Shown: piece by piece, positions 21,910-33,621 of the stretch
How positions within the stretch are numbered: the first letter of the stretch is position 1
How the letters are laid out: each line of letters starts with the position of its first letter
NCBI GenBank assembly: GCA_015179025.1
Contig: WHUX01000015.1
Coordinates: 1 to 64,000, forward strand
Source of the DNA: Terfezia claveryi
Lineage: Eukaryota; Ascomycota; Pezizomycetes; Pezizales; Pezizaceae
Direction of reading: 5' to 3'
Length of the DNA stretch: 64,000 nucleotides
Translations under genes and position numbers: made by a program
Notes under the pieces: model-generated
Seen by the model: the letters and a program-made list of their open reading frames with translations, nothing else
Database searches by the model: none
What the model was told of the DNA's origin: nothing

Positions 21910-23253
21910 CTAATTACCATCCATATCCTGATCTTCACCATAATCCTCCCTCTCCTCCCTACGTAAATCCACCCTCATCTCCAACTCCACCGGCTCCCAC
22001 GGTCCCATCGCATCCCTCCCCTCATACCTCCCCAACCTCCCATCTACCACCCACATCTCGTAGCATCCCTCTAGACCGAATCCCCATTTTGGACATAGCT
22101 CATCCCAGTCCCTTCCGAATTCCCATGCGAGGTCAGGAAAATAGATTCCATCATGTTGCTTCCTAAACTTCTTCCCTGGGAAATTTACTCCATCGAGTGT
22201 ATCCTCTAGGTATGCATGGAGTGCCTCCGCACTAATAGGATGGTGTAGACCAACTATTGCTAGCTTACCATCTCGTAGGAGTGGTCCATTAGGGAGGTTG
22301 CTCGGACCGTAATGAGCGAAGAACGTCAGTTCCTTCGAATGAGGGTCGAAAGAAACTGGAGAAAATGGCGAAGTTGGAGAAGCAATGACTGGTAATTTAG
22401 ATTTAAGTTGTGGCATCAGTAACTTCGTCTCCTCCATTTTTCTCGCCAAATACTCATGTTTCCTGCACGCCGTCAAACCAACAATCTGGCTTCCTAGAAA
22501 AATATGTCGCTGTAGCATTTCCACGGCGGACTCATTGATAATTCCATTTCTCCCCGTGCCTTTCATGCCCCATGTAAACCATCCTTCCTTAGCTACATTC
22601 CCCATTTTATCTTTCGCCCTTGCCCAAACAGCCACAGCCCTACAAATCTCCCTCAAATATGAGAGTGTAAGTAGTGTATCAAACTTTGTCCTATCCTCCT
22701 CTTTCTTCCCAATCCCCTTCCCATAACAAGTCTCCAATCCATAAAATAGCTCGGCAGGCAGATAGATAGCCCCGAATGGATGCGTCTCCATTTCCCCTAC
22801 CGTCCACTCCTCTGTCCACTCCCACTCCCTGCCATCAAAAATTGGGCGGACTTGAAACACCCCCTTCTTCACATGCTCCACAATATACAACTTGATCCCA
22901 TCCGGATTCGATAAATCCAACCACTCTCTGAGTTCGTGGTCGACGGCATTCCAGTCCCCGCCGCATGCCTCACCGACTTTCGAGCCGCCACTGCCGCAGA
23001 ACCTGACTACTTTGGATAAGACAGTTAGTAGAGTTGGAGTAGTGATGACTTCGGTGTGAAGCTCATGGAGGAAGGTGGTAGTGGCGATTGTGTGGAGGGT
23101 TTGGTTGGGGGAGGGGAGGGTGCGGATGTGAGGGTAGAGCCAGTTGAAGTATTGGTAGAGACGATCGCGGGTGGGACGTTTGCTGAGTAATTGGTTGATG
23201 ACGGGATGGATGAGGGTATATGGGGAGGGGGAGTTACGGATGCCGCGAGTCAT
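21910..23253 (-). CDS. Conserved-looking 447-aa protein, function unknown
   Basis: This is an uninterrupted minus-strand frame. I placed the start at the ATG at 23253 (MTRGIRNSPSPYTLIHPVIN); the open frame extends 81 codons further upstream, but that part is hydrophobic, AT-rich and unlike the rest. The body is globular in composition, rich in Trp, Glu and aromatic residues, with no membrane segment or signal peptide. Recognisable landmarks are RLYQYFNWLYPHIRTLPSP near the N-terminus, VEHVKKGVFQVRPIFDGREW, WFTWGMKGTGRNGIINESAV in the middle, and WEFGRDWDELCPKWGFGLEG near the C-terminus. The end is acidic (EEREDYGEDQDMDGN). I do not recognise a catalytic motif. The frame is long and free of stops in a region without transposon features, so it is very likely a real gene. 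Confidence 0.75.
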   Translation of the reverse strand: MTRGIRNSPSPYTLIHPVINQLLSKRPTRDRLYQYFNWLYPHIRTLPSPNQTLHTIATTTFLHELHTEVITTPTLLTVLSKVVRFCGSGGSKVGEACGGDWNAVDHELREWLDLSNPDGIKLYIVEHVKKGVFQVRPIFDGREWEWTEEWTVGEMETHPFGAIYLPAELFYGLETCYGKGIGKKEEDRTKFDTLLTLSYLREICRAVAVWARAKDKMGNVAKEGWFTWGMKGTGRNGIINESAVEMLQRHIFLGSQIVGLTACRKHEYLARKMEETKLLMPQLKSKLPVIASPTSPFSPVSFDPHSKELTFFAHYGPSNLPNGPLLRDGKLAIVGLHHPISAEALHAYLEDTLDGVNFPGKKFRKQHDGIYFPDLAWEFGRDWDELCPKWGFGLEGCYEMWVVDGRLGRYEGRDAMGPWEPVELEMRVDLRREEREDYGEDQDMDGN

Positions 23254-24305
23254 AGCAAGCTGTAAAATTAATATGCGGGCGAAATATAATGGATGCTCTG
23301 CACCAGTATTAGTGAAAATAAGAATATAGGGAGTGTGGTTTTCAAGTGGGTAAAAGCTGTACGGAAAGACTGTAAAAGAATTGAAAGGAAGTTGCAGCCT
23401 GGCTTGCAAGTAGAAGATGTGTACTGAGAAAATCAACGGTATTGGGATGGCCGGTGGTAAGAGGGAAAATAGTGCGAACGTTGACCCTATAACCAAGGGA
23501 TATGAACAAAGGAAATAGGATTGGAGAATTTGGTTTTAGATATGTGTAGTGATCTGGCTATTGATCTCGTTGACAATGTGTAACGCACTGGGACCTAATT
23601 GTGGAAGATATCAAAGGCAGGGACATCAAGCTCGGACAAATTAGCTTTGCTTGTGGTCATAATATCAATATATGACCATAAGATCTGTAACAACAGCTTT
23701 GTTCGTTAGTTCAGAATTGTTTCAGCCCTACGATTGTTGAGAGATTGTGCTTCACAGTAGAGTTAAGTAAGTTCTTGATCGCTATAGAGGCAAAGAGTAC
23801 CAAGGTCGATTGTCTATCTCAGTAAGCTCGGCAGTCAGCTTCTTTCAACACTGGCTAGTATCATGATGAGAGATAGGAAACTCATTCAACCAGGGGTGAG
23901 CAGGTTATTCTTGTCTCCTAGACTATCTCAGTATCACATCTTTCACAAAATGAAAAGTTACTAAAATTGGAATCAACTTACAGTTGAGGCTTGGCACTCT
24001 AGTCGACTTAGAATCGAAGTTTCGAATGGCAAGTTACAGCTAGAGCTTTTATACCCAATTTAATGGGCCATGAGCCTTGTTTGTTTGACAGCGATTTGTT
24101 GATGATAGCTGGTAGTATAGTTGTTAGGTGTGTCATTGATGTGGAATATCTATACCATTCTGAGTATAAGATCGAGATCTCAGTGCCTCCTGGGGTTTCG
24201 ACACACGTAAGAGCTGCAATATCCCTGAGTGCGTAATGATGGACAGACGAGTGTTCGAGGGTGATCGGAAAACATAACTAGACTCGATATGATATTAGTA
24301 ATGGT
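23254..24305. other. Intergenic, upstream of the 447-aa gene
   Basis: This holds the probable promoter of the minus-strand gene. I see no gene or repeat in it. Confidence 0.4.
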
Positions 24306-24314
24306 AGATCGGAG

Positions 24315-24342
24315 TAGTCTGGTTGGCACAACACCCTCCACA
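24315..24342 (+). mobile_element. 28-bp micro-insertion, TAGTCTGGTTGGCACAA family
   Basis: The insert starts TAGTCTGGTTGGCACAA and shares 25 bases and its exact length with the member at 3065. Flanks are AGATCGGAG (24306-24314) and GGATCGGAG (24343-24351), a 9-bp duplication exact over 8. Confidence 0.75.
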
Positions 24343-24829
24343 GGATCGGAGGGAAGTAATACGTACTGTAGATAGAGAACTGCATAATTCGAAACCAACG
24401 GCATGGTAGCAGGTTTGGCGTGCATCAGCCCTACCAGAACCGTGGGCTATCCTCTCCCCCGAATGGGTAATGCATGAAGTGCATGGGTATAAAGCAGCTT
24501 GTGCCAGGCTAGTCTGACGAATAAGTAACTGTGGCGTAAAAAAAATAAAAATAAGAATAACAGTCCGGTATAAGCCATTGCCAGCATCAGCCCATGGGCT
24601 TTTGAAAACCAGTGAGCTTGTGCCCTCGAATTCGAGCATTAACAATAAGTATTTGAAACAAATCGAGAAATATGTATCACAGGTGAGCGTTATTGCATAT
24701 TTTTTTTTTTCCTGTCCCAGAACAATGATGCTGTGGTCGAAAGGCGTGGGGATTGTATGTGTTCTGGGCCACTCGCGAGCAATTAATTTAATTACTCAAT
24801 TTGGTACATATGTTCCGGGCCAGCCGCGA

Positions 24830-24990
24830 GAAAATTAAACTCGCGAGAGGCCCGGACCCCCCAGGAGACCACCCATCTCCTGGCTGGCCCCGGCCCCGCG
24901 GGAGAATACGGAATGGCCGGGCCACCCGCGAGTATGAGAAAAATGAAGGTTTCGGTATCTTGAAAATTTCGGTGATGTGGCTGACCTGTC
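24830..24990 (+). repeat. GC-rich dispersed repeat R2, copy 1
   Basis: This segment aligns with 34668-34815: ACTCGCGAGAGGCC, GGAGA, ACCCATCTCCTG, GGCCCCG(C/T)GGGAGAAT, CCACC(C/T)GCGAGTATGA and an AT-rich tail. The GC-rich core stands out sharply from its AT-rich surroundings and can form several short hairpins (CTCGCGAG is self-complementary). A core fragment in reverse orientation lies at about 26088-26118. No coding role is visible. Confidence 0.65.
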
Positions 24991-25176
24991 CACCGGATGC
25001 TTAACTTGTCAATATGCAAGTGTGAGTCCCTCACACAAGAGGTGCACAGCATGCCTCAGACCTACTGTACGTACCACTCAAGATGCTTCTGACATTATGG
25101 TGAGTAACCTAAGCACAATTTGATATTGGTAACTTAGGGCCACTTTACATTCCCAGAATGAACTGACATGCAACTA

Positions 25177-25250
25177 CAGTCGAACCTCTCTATTTACATA
25201 AGGTGGAGACCGAGAGGGTCCTAGAGGATGCTATTATAGAGATTCGACTG
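25177..25250 (+). mobile_element. 74-bp MITE with pogo/Fot1-like ends
   Basis: The ends CAGTCGAACCTCTCTAT and ATAGAGATTCGACTG are inverted repeats with two mismatches, flanked by TA on both sides (25175-25176 and 25251-25252). TA target duplication and CAGT..AACCTCTCTAT-type termini are characteristic of pogo/Fot1 elements of the Tc1/mariner group. There is no internal coding sequence. Confidence 0.75.
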
Positions 25251-25252
25251 TA

Positions 25253-28200
25253 ATGTTGTTTTTTTTTTTTTTTTTTTTTTTAAAAAAAAGAAAAATACTC
25301 CTTACGTCCCCTTAGATGGATCATGAGGATCAACTGTAATGCACATAGGGTGTTCTGCAAATTATCCTTAAGCCTCACCCTGACCCATATCTGCTGCTAA
25401 CTATCCATGGCATACTGAACTTCCAAGCGGTGAACTACAGCAGCTCCGCCAAATTTACACATCCTGTTTTGGATCAATTGCATACATTATCCATATATGA
25501 TGCAAACTGCCTACCATTAAGAGAGGCTGCTTCCTTAACTGCATTGACCCAGCCTGGATCTAAATACATGTAAATGTAAAATCTTTTTTTTTTTAATTTA
25601 CTTATTATTCTTATAAATATTTTATATACTATTTATTTAGTAGATTATTTATTCATACGGTCTCCATGCTGCCATTAACCGGCTAATCCAAGATGATCCC
25701 GAGGAATGACTGAATCACGCCGGTATAAAATATAAAATTAAAAATTGAAATAAACTCAAGTGAAGCGGACTCCCGTGTGCCGAACCTAGTGCCGAATGAC
25801 CGCAAGGAATCTGACTGAAGCCCGCTCCAAATCTGCTTGCCTTTTCGCCCCCTCTTCCGGCGAGCTTTCTGTGAAGGCAAGCGAACAAATCATCTAATCC
25901 TACAAATCTCTTTCCAGTCCATCCTCATCAGAATCTTCTAAGGAGGGCACAATACATGCTGCCGGCTCTTCTTCTTAATGTTCAATCTCACTTCATACAT
26001 TATTACCACTTTGTATTACATTTCTTGCTTTGTTCCCCGTTGTATCTACTCTATATTAAATTTTACTTACTTGGGTCATTATGTGCTCCCCGTTCTCCCG
26101 CGGGGCCCGGGCCAGGCCTCTCTTACACCGGTTATTCCAAGGGAAGACCGTTCCAAAACCGATAATAAAAGGTTATATGCAAAAAAATTCTTGCAAAACC
26201 ACGCCATCAATAGTTAACCAAGAGGTGTACTTTTACATTTTATTTAACCAAAGATCTTCAGCCAGTAACTAATCTTATGGGCTTGGATGATGAATACTTG
26301 CAAAAAAGTCCTATGCCAAGCGTCTCATGCTACAAAAATGATTTGAAATGTTGCATTTATTGTCATATTAAAGTACTATGACTGTGGCAACCTCTCAGCT
26401 GTTAAAAGTCCCACAGCTCCCAGGCAAGCCTCTGGCTACACTGGGATCAATGATCACCTAGTTGTATATATTTGATATAGGTCTTGTTAGATAGGTATAT
26501 TGTTATTAATCCAACTGCGTTATGTTTTAAATCCAGTAATTAAATACATTGCCGGCGAGCGGCCCAGAACATGCACGTCTCCTTATAGTTCCGTGCCCAG
26601 GCCGTCGTCAATTCTGACTTTTACAGTGAAACCACCACTTTTGGGTAAATTCGTTGATATGCCCCCGATTTCTAGTGCTTCTGGAACCATACGGTATTCA
26701 CATTCCCACTCCCTACACAAAGCTTATCTAGAACTGCTTCAACTTTGTAACAGAATGGGTATTTTTCGTTGCCCATACAAATTTGTATAGGAGGGTACAT
26801 GACAACCCACTTCACCCATATTCTTAACCCCCGGTATATGTACAATGCATTTCTTGTTGTGAAGTCTCGGCAGGTTTCTTAGAGCGTCAGAGGAATAAGT
26901 ATCTTTCGAAGAATTTCAAGGGGAAGCTTGCTTCCTTTGATCTTGAATTTTCCGAAAGTAGCGGTTTTATGTAAAACTGACGACGGCCGGACACTGATGG
27001 CCTAGAACTATACACACACATAGAATTTATCACCATTGCCCGTATAAACGCCGCAAGATTCAGTCCTATAACTCCTTGATCTGGATATAATACTGGACCA
27101 CGGAGGGTGTTTATGTCTATAGCTGGGTCACCTAACCCTAAAAGCAGATCCTAGTAAGGGCAGACAAGAATCCAAACACTGTACTAGAAGTCATCGAGGA
27201 CAACACGGAAAACATCTAGATCCGCAGCTCACCGAACAATACTCTGGAGAAATCTCCACATTCCGCTCTGCAATCCCACTAGGTCACTTATTGTAGGGCA
27301 TCTGCTTTTGGGGTTTCTCAACTGTCGAAAACAACTTGGACCAATGGCCTTCAATACCTTGTTATTACAGCTGTCCGGCGTTCTTAGGTGTGGTATTACT
27401 TCCCTGTTTAATCGAATCGGTTTATTGCCTCCAGGGACAATTCTCCAGAGTAAATCTCATTCTGCAGAAGAGGTGTCTATGAGTGTCCCCGTGTCGCATT
27501 GCATGCATAGGTAGAGGTTTACTAACATATAATGCCCTGACATTTAAACCTATATAAATTGGGTATGTTGGGCGAATTATATCATACGCATTACCTTTTA
27601 TGGATTAGGTCTGTACTCGTCGGGGTCTAGGCACGTCGGGGTCTTGTCATTCCGACTACGTGGGTACTATTTCTACATATTTGTTCTCTGCTTCCATCAG
27701 TCGTTTTGGACTAGTATTTCTCAGTTTTGCATTTAATCTCGTGGAAACTCCGTGGGTTTTTTTCTAGGCATAAACTCCGAGAAGAGATAATGAGATTTCA
27801 GCGATTTGTCGGCCGCAAGATTATAAAGATTATAAGAACGATACCGAGGTCTCGATAGCTACCTACCTTGACAGCTACATCGGCAATTGCCTAAGTTTCC
27901 TCAGTGACTTTCTCGAGAGGGTGGAGATTGAAGACGAGAAGCATGACCTCAAACCTTTCAGGCCCTTTGGGGTTACCTAAGTATATCATGTCAATGAGCA
28001 TGAGGCTCGGCTAAATAACCTCCACTCAGTTTTGTTACAGTCCATCCAGCTAGTATTCGGATCTCCAAAAGAAATCGGACGCCTCCTAAGTGAGTTTGGG
28101 CATCATCTCGTACGCAGGATTCATACAACTAAATGTACCTTATGGTTATCGACCTGAGATCTTTTATGGAAAATGCTGTAAATACGCAACATTTATTCGC

Positions 28201-28263
28201 TGTGCACCATCTTAACCAAGGCTAGACAGTAAACATATCAAAATTAGCAGCGAACTTTGTACC
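25253..28263. other. Intergenic, AT-rich, scattered repeat fragments
   Basis: No gene could be supported over 3 kb. T and A homopolymers occur at 25258-25290. A 3' fragment of repeat R1 lies at 25661-25720 and a reversed R2 core at about 26088-26118. The segment just before 28264 is the 3' UTR side of the oxidoreductase gene. Confidence 0.45.
25661..25720 (+). repeat. 3' fragment of dispersed repeat R1
   Basis: It matches the R1 end: TCCATGCTG(C/T)CATTAACCGGC, GAT(G/C)A(C/T)CCCGAG and a diverged CTGA end. Confidence 0.45.
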
Positions 28264-29431
28264 TCAACCGGAATAATGTTCAACCTTACCCTTTCCAAGA
28301 TTCTGCCCTTTGAGCATACCCACAAATCCCGCAGCAGCATCCTCAACACCTTCCGACACCGTCTCCTTAACAACAATTTCCCCATCTTTCAACCACCTGC
28401 TAACATTCTCTCTATGCTCTTCCGCATATTTAGTAAAATCTGGATCATCAACAATAAAACCCTGCAACTTAATCCTCTTCCAGACGATGTTCATGATGTT
28501 CGACGGAAGATACATCTCATCCTTACTCTTGACATTATAGTATGAGATCATCCCGCACATGATGAATCTCGCGTGGAGATTCGCCGCATCCAACGCAGCC
28601 TCGAGAGCCTCACCCCCGACGTTCTCAAAGTAGATGTCGATGCCATTGGGGGCCAGTTTTTTTAGGGCATCATGATTGCTGATTGTCTTGTAGTTGAAGG
28701 CTTCGTCGAAGTTCAGTTCGTTTTTAATGAAGTCAACTTTTTCGTCGCTGCCGACGGAACCTATTACCTTGAGGCCTTCGCGTTTGGCAATTTGCCCGAC
28801 AAGCTGACCTACAGCTCCAGAGGCGGCGGAAATGAAGATTGTCTCGCCCTCCTTTGGTCGGCCGATTTCATAGAAAGAGGAGCTGTAAAGTAGTTAGATG
28901 GTGAGCATAGGAATGGTGCAATGAGATGGAGGGGAGGGCATACTATGCAGTTAACCCGGGCATGCCCAAAGCGCCGACAAAGTAGCTCAATGGCAAGTTG
29001 TGCTTGTTGTCCACCTTGGCGAAGCCTGCCAGCCGTTCCTTGGGGACGACAGAGTAATTTTCAGTTCCAACATGGCCAACGACAAGCTCGCCAATCTTGA
29101 AGTCCGGGTTGTTGGACTTGACGACCTCGGAGATACCCTGGTTGGTAACGACGGAGTTGAGTTGGTAGCCAGGACTGTATGATTTGATGTTGACAGGACG
29201 CATACGGCCGCGCTGGTATGGGTCCAGGGAGACGTAGCTTGTGGTTGGCGTTTGATTAGTTCCTGGTAGTCATGAAGCTGAGATGAGGTAGACTTACAAG
29301 TTCTTGAGAGAAACACTACCCTCGGGGACAGAGTTCAAGTCTAGATCGGACTCCTTGACGACTAGATCTTGCCCTGGGACGGGATATCCTGTGGGAATGT
29401 TGGCAAAGATGAGAGACTTGTTGTGAACCAT
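28264..29431 (-). CDS. NADP(H)-dependent medium-chain oxidoreductase (alkenal/prostaglandin reductase type)
   Basis: Exons 29431-29298, 29237-28944 and 28882-28264 give 348 aa, the usual length for this family. The 60- and 61-nt introns have GTAAGT and GTATGC donors and AAG and TACAG acceptors, and all phases close. Family signs: SLDPYQRGRM (residues about 48-57, the family's YxSxDPYxRGRM-like block), a GALGMPGLTAY segment, the Rossmann motif AASGAVGQLVGQIAK at 162-176, then a VGGEALEAAL block and the C-terminal RIKLQGFIVDD. These proteins reduce the C=C bond of unsaturated aldehydes and ketones with NADPH in the cytosol and need no zinc; no zinc-ligand cysteine cluster is visible. Role here is probably detoxification or specialised metabolism (inference). 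The frame is intact. Confidence 0.9.
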
Positions 29432-31802
29432 TCTGGAGCTGAAAAGATGAGAATTGCTATGTTTTAGCCTGGTGGGAGGGTATGTATTGAAGCAGGCTTG
29501 AGGCTGCCCCGTAAATATACCGACGCCCCTGGACATTCGTCATGGTATACAGTTAGTTTGAACTAGTTTCTAGAAGCCGGAAACAAGGCCAAGTTTTGGT
29601 ATATAACATTTCAAATATGTAACTGGTGCCCTCCCGACTATGCAGTGCGGATCGGGACTAGCAGTGCGTGCTAGCTACCCAACCTTGTATAGGTAAAGTT
29701 TGGTTAGCTTTGCACCGGCGCTAGAAATTGTGGAGCCCTCGTACGTCCGAGTCAAGGCATCAGGGCATCAAGATGGAGTTAAGATGGAGTTAGCAATGAT
29801 TTTAATGGAGTTTGCAGGCTGTATTAAGCCGCTGCATATATTGGAAACCGGGTGCAGGCAATTACACTAAGGAATCGAGGATACATAAGATGGGTTTGGG
29901 TCAATGTCAAAAACCCGTTGGATAAATTGCGAGTTATTTTTGCAGTAACGTCGTAGCGGGACTGCCCGGGAAGCGAGGCACTATAAGAAACCCACGGACT
30001 TTCTTAGGGGCCCAATCTCGCCCACAGAGTGAAGGTCTGTAAATATGGGAAAATTGTCAAGAAACGGTCTGATGCCTCGGTTCCAGCTAGTATGTTAGTC
30101 TGGTTCGGGGCAAATCAGCCCTCGGCCCACTTAGATGCATAAGGTCCGCTCGCTTGCACTTGAGCTCCTGCATTTTCGGGCCGTTGCACTCGTGCTTAAT
30201 TAAGCCTAGCTAACTTTTCACATGTAATTTTGACTGTTGACTGTTGACTACTGACGTGTATTTAAATATCAAAATCGCCCACTTAATAGTCATGATTCTG
30301 ATATATATATGGTGATATATATTTGCCTTATTCATAGCCTGCATGGTTTCAAATATAGCATCACTACATGAACAGAGCTGCACATGCTCGGCTCAACACC
30401 TTGTGATAGAAAACAATCGTTCCCAATTATCTCTTAGGGAATCCAAAAATTGATGTATATGTACCAATTCTTAGTAATTTATTGACAGTACGATAGTGGG
30501 AAACACTCAAGTACTACTCAGCTCAAGTCTACCCATCAAATAGAGCATAAGCACTCTCAAGAATGGCCTAATTTAGAGGATTATGGTTGTGCAGCCGCTC
30601 CGCCATCTGGTACAGCATAAGTAAGTATGTTGTATGGAGGGTATCCTTGTAGCACCCACCTCCCGACGCGGCTTTGAGGTAATCATGTTTACTCAGTCCA
30701 ATTAGAATTTATTATTCACCTCTCCGACAAATTTCATCTAGGTGGATTTGTATGTAGAGCAGGCACTTCCCACCGACACAGTACCCGACCCAGGCGAGGT
30801 TTGTTATGCAGACCCCCGTTACCGTTCCAAGCATATCATTCTCCACCGTGTTGACTTTTTAATAGCTGTTTGTGCACCTTCCATTTATTGTCGTACTCTA
30901 CAGATTGACTGCTATGGGATTGAATGCATTAGTTTGCCTGGAAGGAATTGATTCGGCGTTGGAGGGGCACTCTTATGGAATAAGCATCCCTGCCACCGCT
31001 TGTGCCAGTAACGTCGAGGACCCCTTCCGAGTGCCTTTTTTTTTTTACAAAAAAATGCCCATAAATAGATTATAGCTTAGATTAGATAGAGTAGGCATTA
31101 CCTAGTCTGGTTGGCACAAGCCCCTCCTGTGTAGCATCTACCTGCATTCTTGTAGCGAGTTCAATCTTATAATGGTGTGTGAGACATCCGGTATAGCAAG
31201 GAATCTTTTCTCGGTGGGGAAGCTTGAGAATCTAAAGATTCCGAGGTATTTGCTGGGTACAGCACATTGACAGTCCAGTCTCAGTAAAGAAATTGTAACA
31301 TTCTGCAGGTGCTGTCTATCAAAATATCAAGCCCCAATATATTCAAGCGTCACATACACATAATAATCTTGAGTTAATTACAAGAGGGTTGTTGAAATTA
31401 CAATATGGTGTATGAGGGGTGGGGGAAACGTGCATTGCAGCATTGTAGTATTGGGCAGCCAACTGGTGGGTTGCGAAGCAAATGCTGGCTAGGAACCCAT
31501 CGTGCCCGAAGCCGTAAGCGGTTGAGAGTGACATCTATTTGGATCATGATGTTACTCTCCCTTAGTGATGATAGTAACTACTGACTATGGGCTCATATAA
31601 ATTGAAGGAATACTCCACCGTGATTTGGCCTCGCGGGGGCCCGGAACATCAGCGTTCTTAATCTGTCGACTTGACTTGTGGGGCCTTGTACTGCACGGTC
31701 TGCACCTCTGTCACTTTGCTAATAGCTTAAAGTTATCGCCTACCAATTCGGTACGTAAAGTTATCCTTTCCTACTACAGGTACTGAGAGAACCTCTAACC
31801 TA
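29432..31802. other. Intergenic, promoter side of the oxidoreductase gene
   Basis: No gene is supported. The segment holds one single-ended match to the micro-insertion terminus at 30095-30104 without a detectable flanking duplication, a TATATA-rich stretch at about 30300, and another family member at 31103. Confidence 0.4.
31103..31130 (+). mobile_element. Micro-insertion family member, flanks imperfect (tentative)
   Basis: It matches the family for 25 bases (TAGTCTGGTTGGCACAA and the following C-rich part). The flanks GTAGGCATTACC and GTAGCATCTACC are similar but need two gaps to align, so the target duplication is uncertain. Confidence 0.45.
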
Positions 31803-32395
31803 GTGACTCTATTCACCACGAGGCCCGGAGGCCGTCAAACCGATTTTCTCAACAGATCTGAAACACAAGTTCGAGAAGCCTTCAATGAAGTGCTCCTAAA
31901 ACGATCTCTCCTCCTCACCTCCTGGGCTGATACTATTGTCACACAACTTCCACATTCTCTTGGATCTGGGAAACGCACAGCCATGCGTCGCATGGGGTGT
32001 CTTTGGTTGATTTGCTCTCTCATTCCCTCGAAGGCCAGAGCGACCCCGGATTCAACAATCGGCGGCAGGGAGATTAAACCAGATGCCGAGTTCATAGGCA
32101 AGACCGCATGGGCGGCTTCCATGCGGATTGGAGGGGCTTCCCTGTTGTGGTTGAGAAGCGGATTCATGGATGCCATGACCCTGTTCCTGTTGAAGGCCAT
32201 GTCGTTCCCCATCTGTACTGAGGCCAACTATCGGGATAGGTGCTACACCCGGTCGATGGGCTGCCTCCGGTCATGTGAACGGAACGCTCCCTGCGGATAA
32301 GCCTCTGACGCTAGTCCCCGTCGGTCGCTATCCTTCGTCTTAGTCTGGTTGCACTACCCTGCGAGGGGTAGTGCAACCAGACTACCTTCGTCTAG
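31803..32395 (-). pseudogene. LINE fragment (Tad-like ORF2, between RT and RNase H)
   Basis: The minus strand encodes PLLNHNREAPPIRMEAAHAV and GVALAFEGMREQINQRHPM, a composition typical of the linker after the reverse transcriptase in Tad/I-type non-LTR retrotransposons. A homologous stretch, also on the minus strand, lies at 36365-36600, where it joins an RNase H segment; this links both to one LINE family. The 165-aa plus-strand frame here is an antisense shadow. The fragment is truncated on both sides and is interrupted at 32341 by a micro-insertion. Confidence 0.6.
32341..32384. mobile_element. 44-bp palindromic micro-insertion with exact 9-bp target duplication
   Basis: Two perfect 19-bp arms (TAGTCTGGTTGCACTACCC and its reverse complement) surround a 6-bp spacer. 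Flanks CCTTCGTCT at 32332-32340 and 32385-32393 are identical. The unoccupied target occurs once, as CCTTCGTCT at 36583-36591, in the homologous LINE fragment, which proves insertion. This is the only member carrying both ends. Confidence 0.85.
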
Positions 32396-32995
32396 TGCTA
32401 CAGATCTCCGTTACAAGCATATCAGATATAAGCATATATTGGTTACAAGCATACCTTCGGTAGTCCCACATAGTAAATAAGCATATTTCCGTTACTAGAA
32501 TATTCTTATTTTTTTTGCTTAGTCACCATACATATGCCTCGCCATATTGGGATGTTTATCGAGAAGAAATAACCCCGCACGATCTCACGAAGCAAGATAC
32601 GAGTTGAATCTATAGTAACATACTAAGAACAAGCCTCTCTAAATATTTACCCGACAAGCTCAAATGCCTAATTCTCATGGATCTCTGATATTGGAATGCA
32701 ATTCTGGCATCCTATCTTCCAAGCGCAGTCAATGAAGCCGAAACTGAGCCACTGCCACCTCCTCCGGTTACACCCCAGGTAGCTTTACCCTACATCGAAG
32801 GGTTGCTCCTCTTCTCTCTTCAAGCTGAACTCATACCGAACATCACTGAGCTGCAAGATGTCCTCAAGCGGGAGAAAAGACGGATTGAAACTCGTGAGGT
32901 TCAGCGCAGAAGTTATCATGGTCAATGCAGGATTACTGACTTTGTGCCGTGTGAATATATTGGTTACAAGCATTTTTTTTTATTTTAAATACTTG
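32396..32995. other. No gene seen
   Basis: This is a short AT-rich spacer between a LINE fragment and repeat R1. Near its start there are diverged repeats of GTTACAAGCATA. Confidence 0.4.
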
Positions 32996-33234
32996 TTACT
33001 CTTATTCGGTCCCAGTAAGGGGACCATGAAGAGCCACCCAGAAACCCGGGTGGATTCAGGACAAGGCAAGTTAATCTGCCAGGTCCGGCGCGCGAGAAGC
33101 AAAGACAAATTACAAGACCACATAACGAGGAAGAAGGAAAGAATAAACAAAAAGACTCGTAAGACGCAGAGCCTCCGTGCTGTCATTAACCGGCAAGATG
33201 CCAGGTGACCCCGAGAGGCCTGACTGAGGCCCGC
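32996..33234 (+). repeat. Dispersed repeat R1, most complete copy
   Basis: This is the longest copy of R1. It has TTACTCTTATTCGGTCCCAG, AAGGGGACCATGAAGAGCC, CCCGGGTGGATTCAGG, GGCAAGTTAATCTGCCAGG, an A-rich middle, GCTGTCATTAACCGGC, and the end GAGAGGCCTGACTGAGGCCC. It lies directly beside the duplicated block that carries the 33.6-kb gene. Confidence 0.7.
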
Positions 33235-33621
33235 AATCAACCCGCCTCCAAACTAATTGTTTCATGAATATCCGCATCTTCCGGCCGTATGTTTCAAAGG
33301 TTTGCTTTGCAAGTTTTATTCCCCTTTCGCTGTCCTGAATAATTTATCTCTAGTTTGGTTAATAGTTCACTTGGTTACCGTCACCAAGTCTGGGAACAAA
33401 AATGATAGACCTCAAGGGAGCTTGGCAATGGGACGCAGTGGATGGGGCTGCGCGGGGGGTATCAGATCTAGTGTTATGAGAGCTTGGTAGCCGGTGTTTT
33501 TGTTTTTTTCGTTCTTCGTTTTTCGATACTAATTGGCAGTTGGTGAAAGTATTATTCATGCGTTACGCAAAGTCAAAGTTAATAACCTGTTTAATACATA
33601 AGAAAAACAACCATTGACAAG

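Noticed and set aside
30095..30104. Another micro-insertion (TAGTCTGGTT)
   Set aside because: No 9-bp duplication is visible on either side, so it is counted only as a sequence match.
31803..32300. 165-aa plus-strand protein
   Set aside because: It is antisense to a LINE ORF2 fragment whose minus-strand translation shows family features and is repeated at 36.4 kb.
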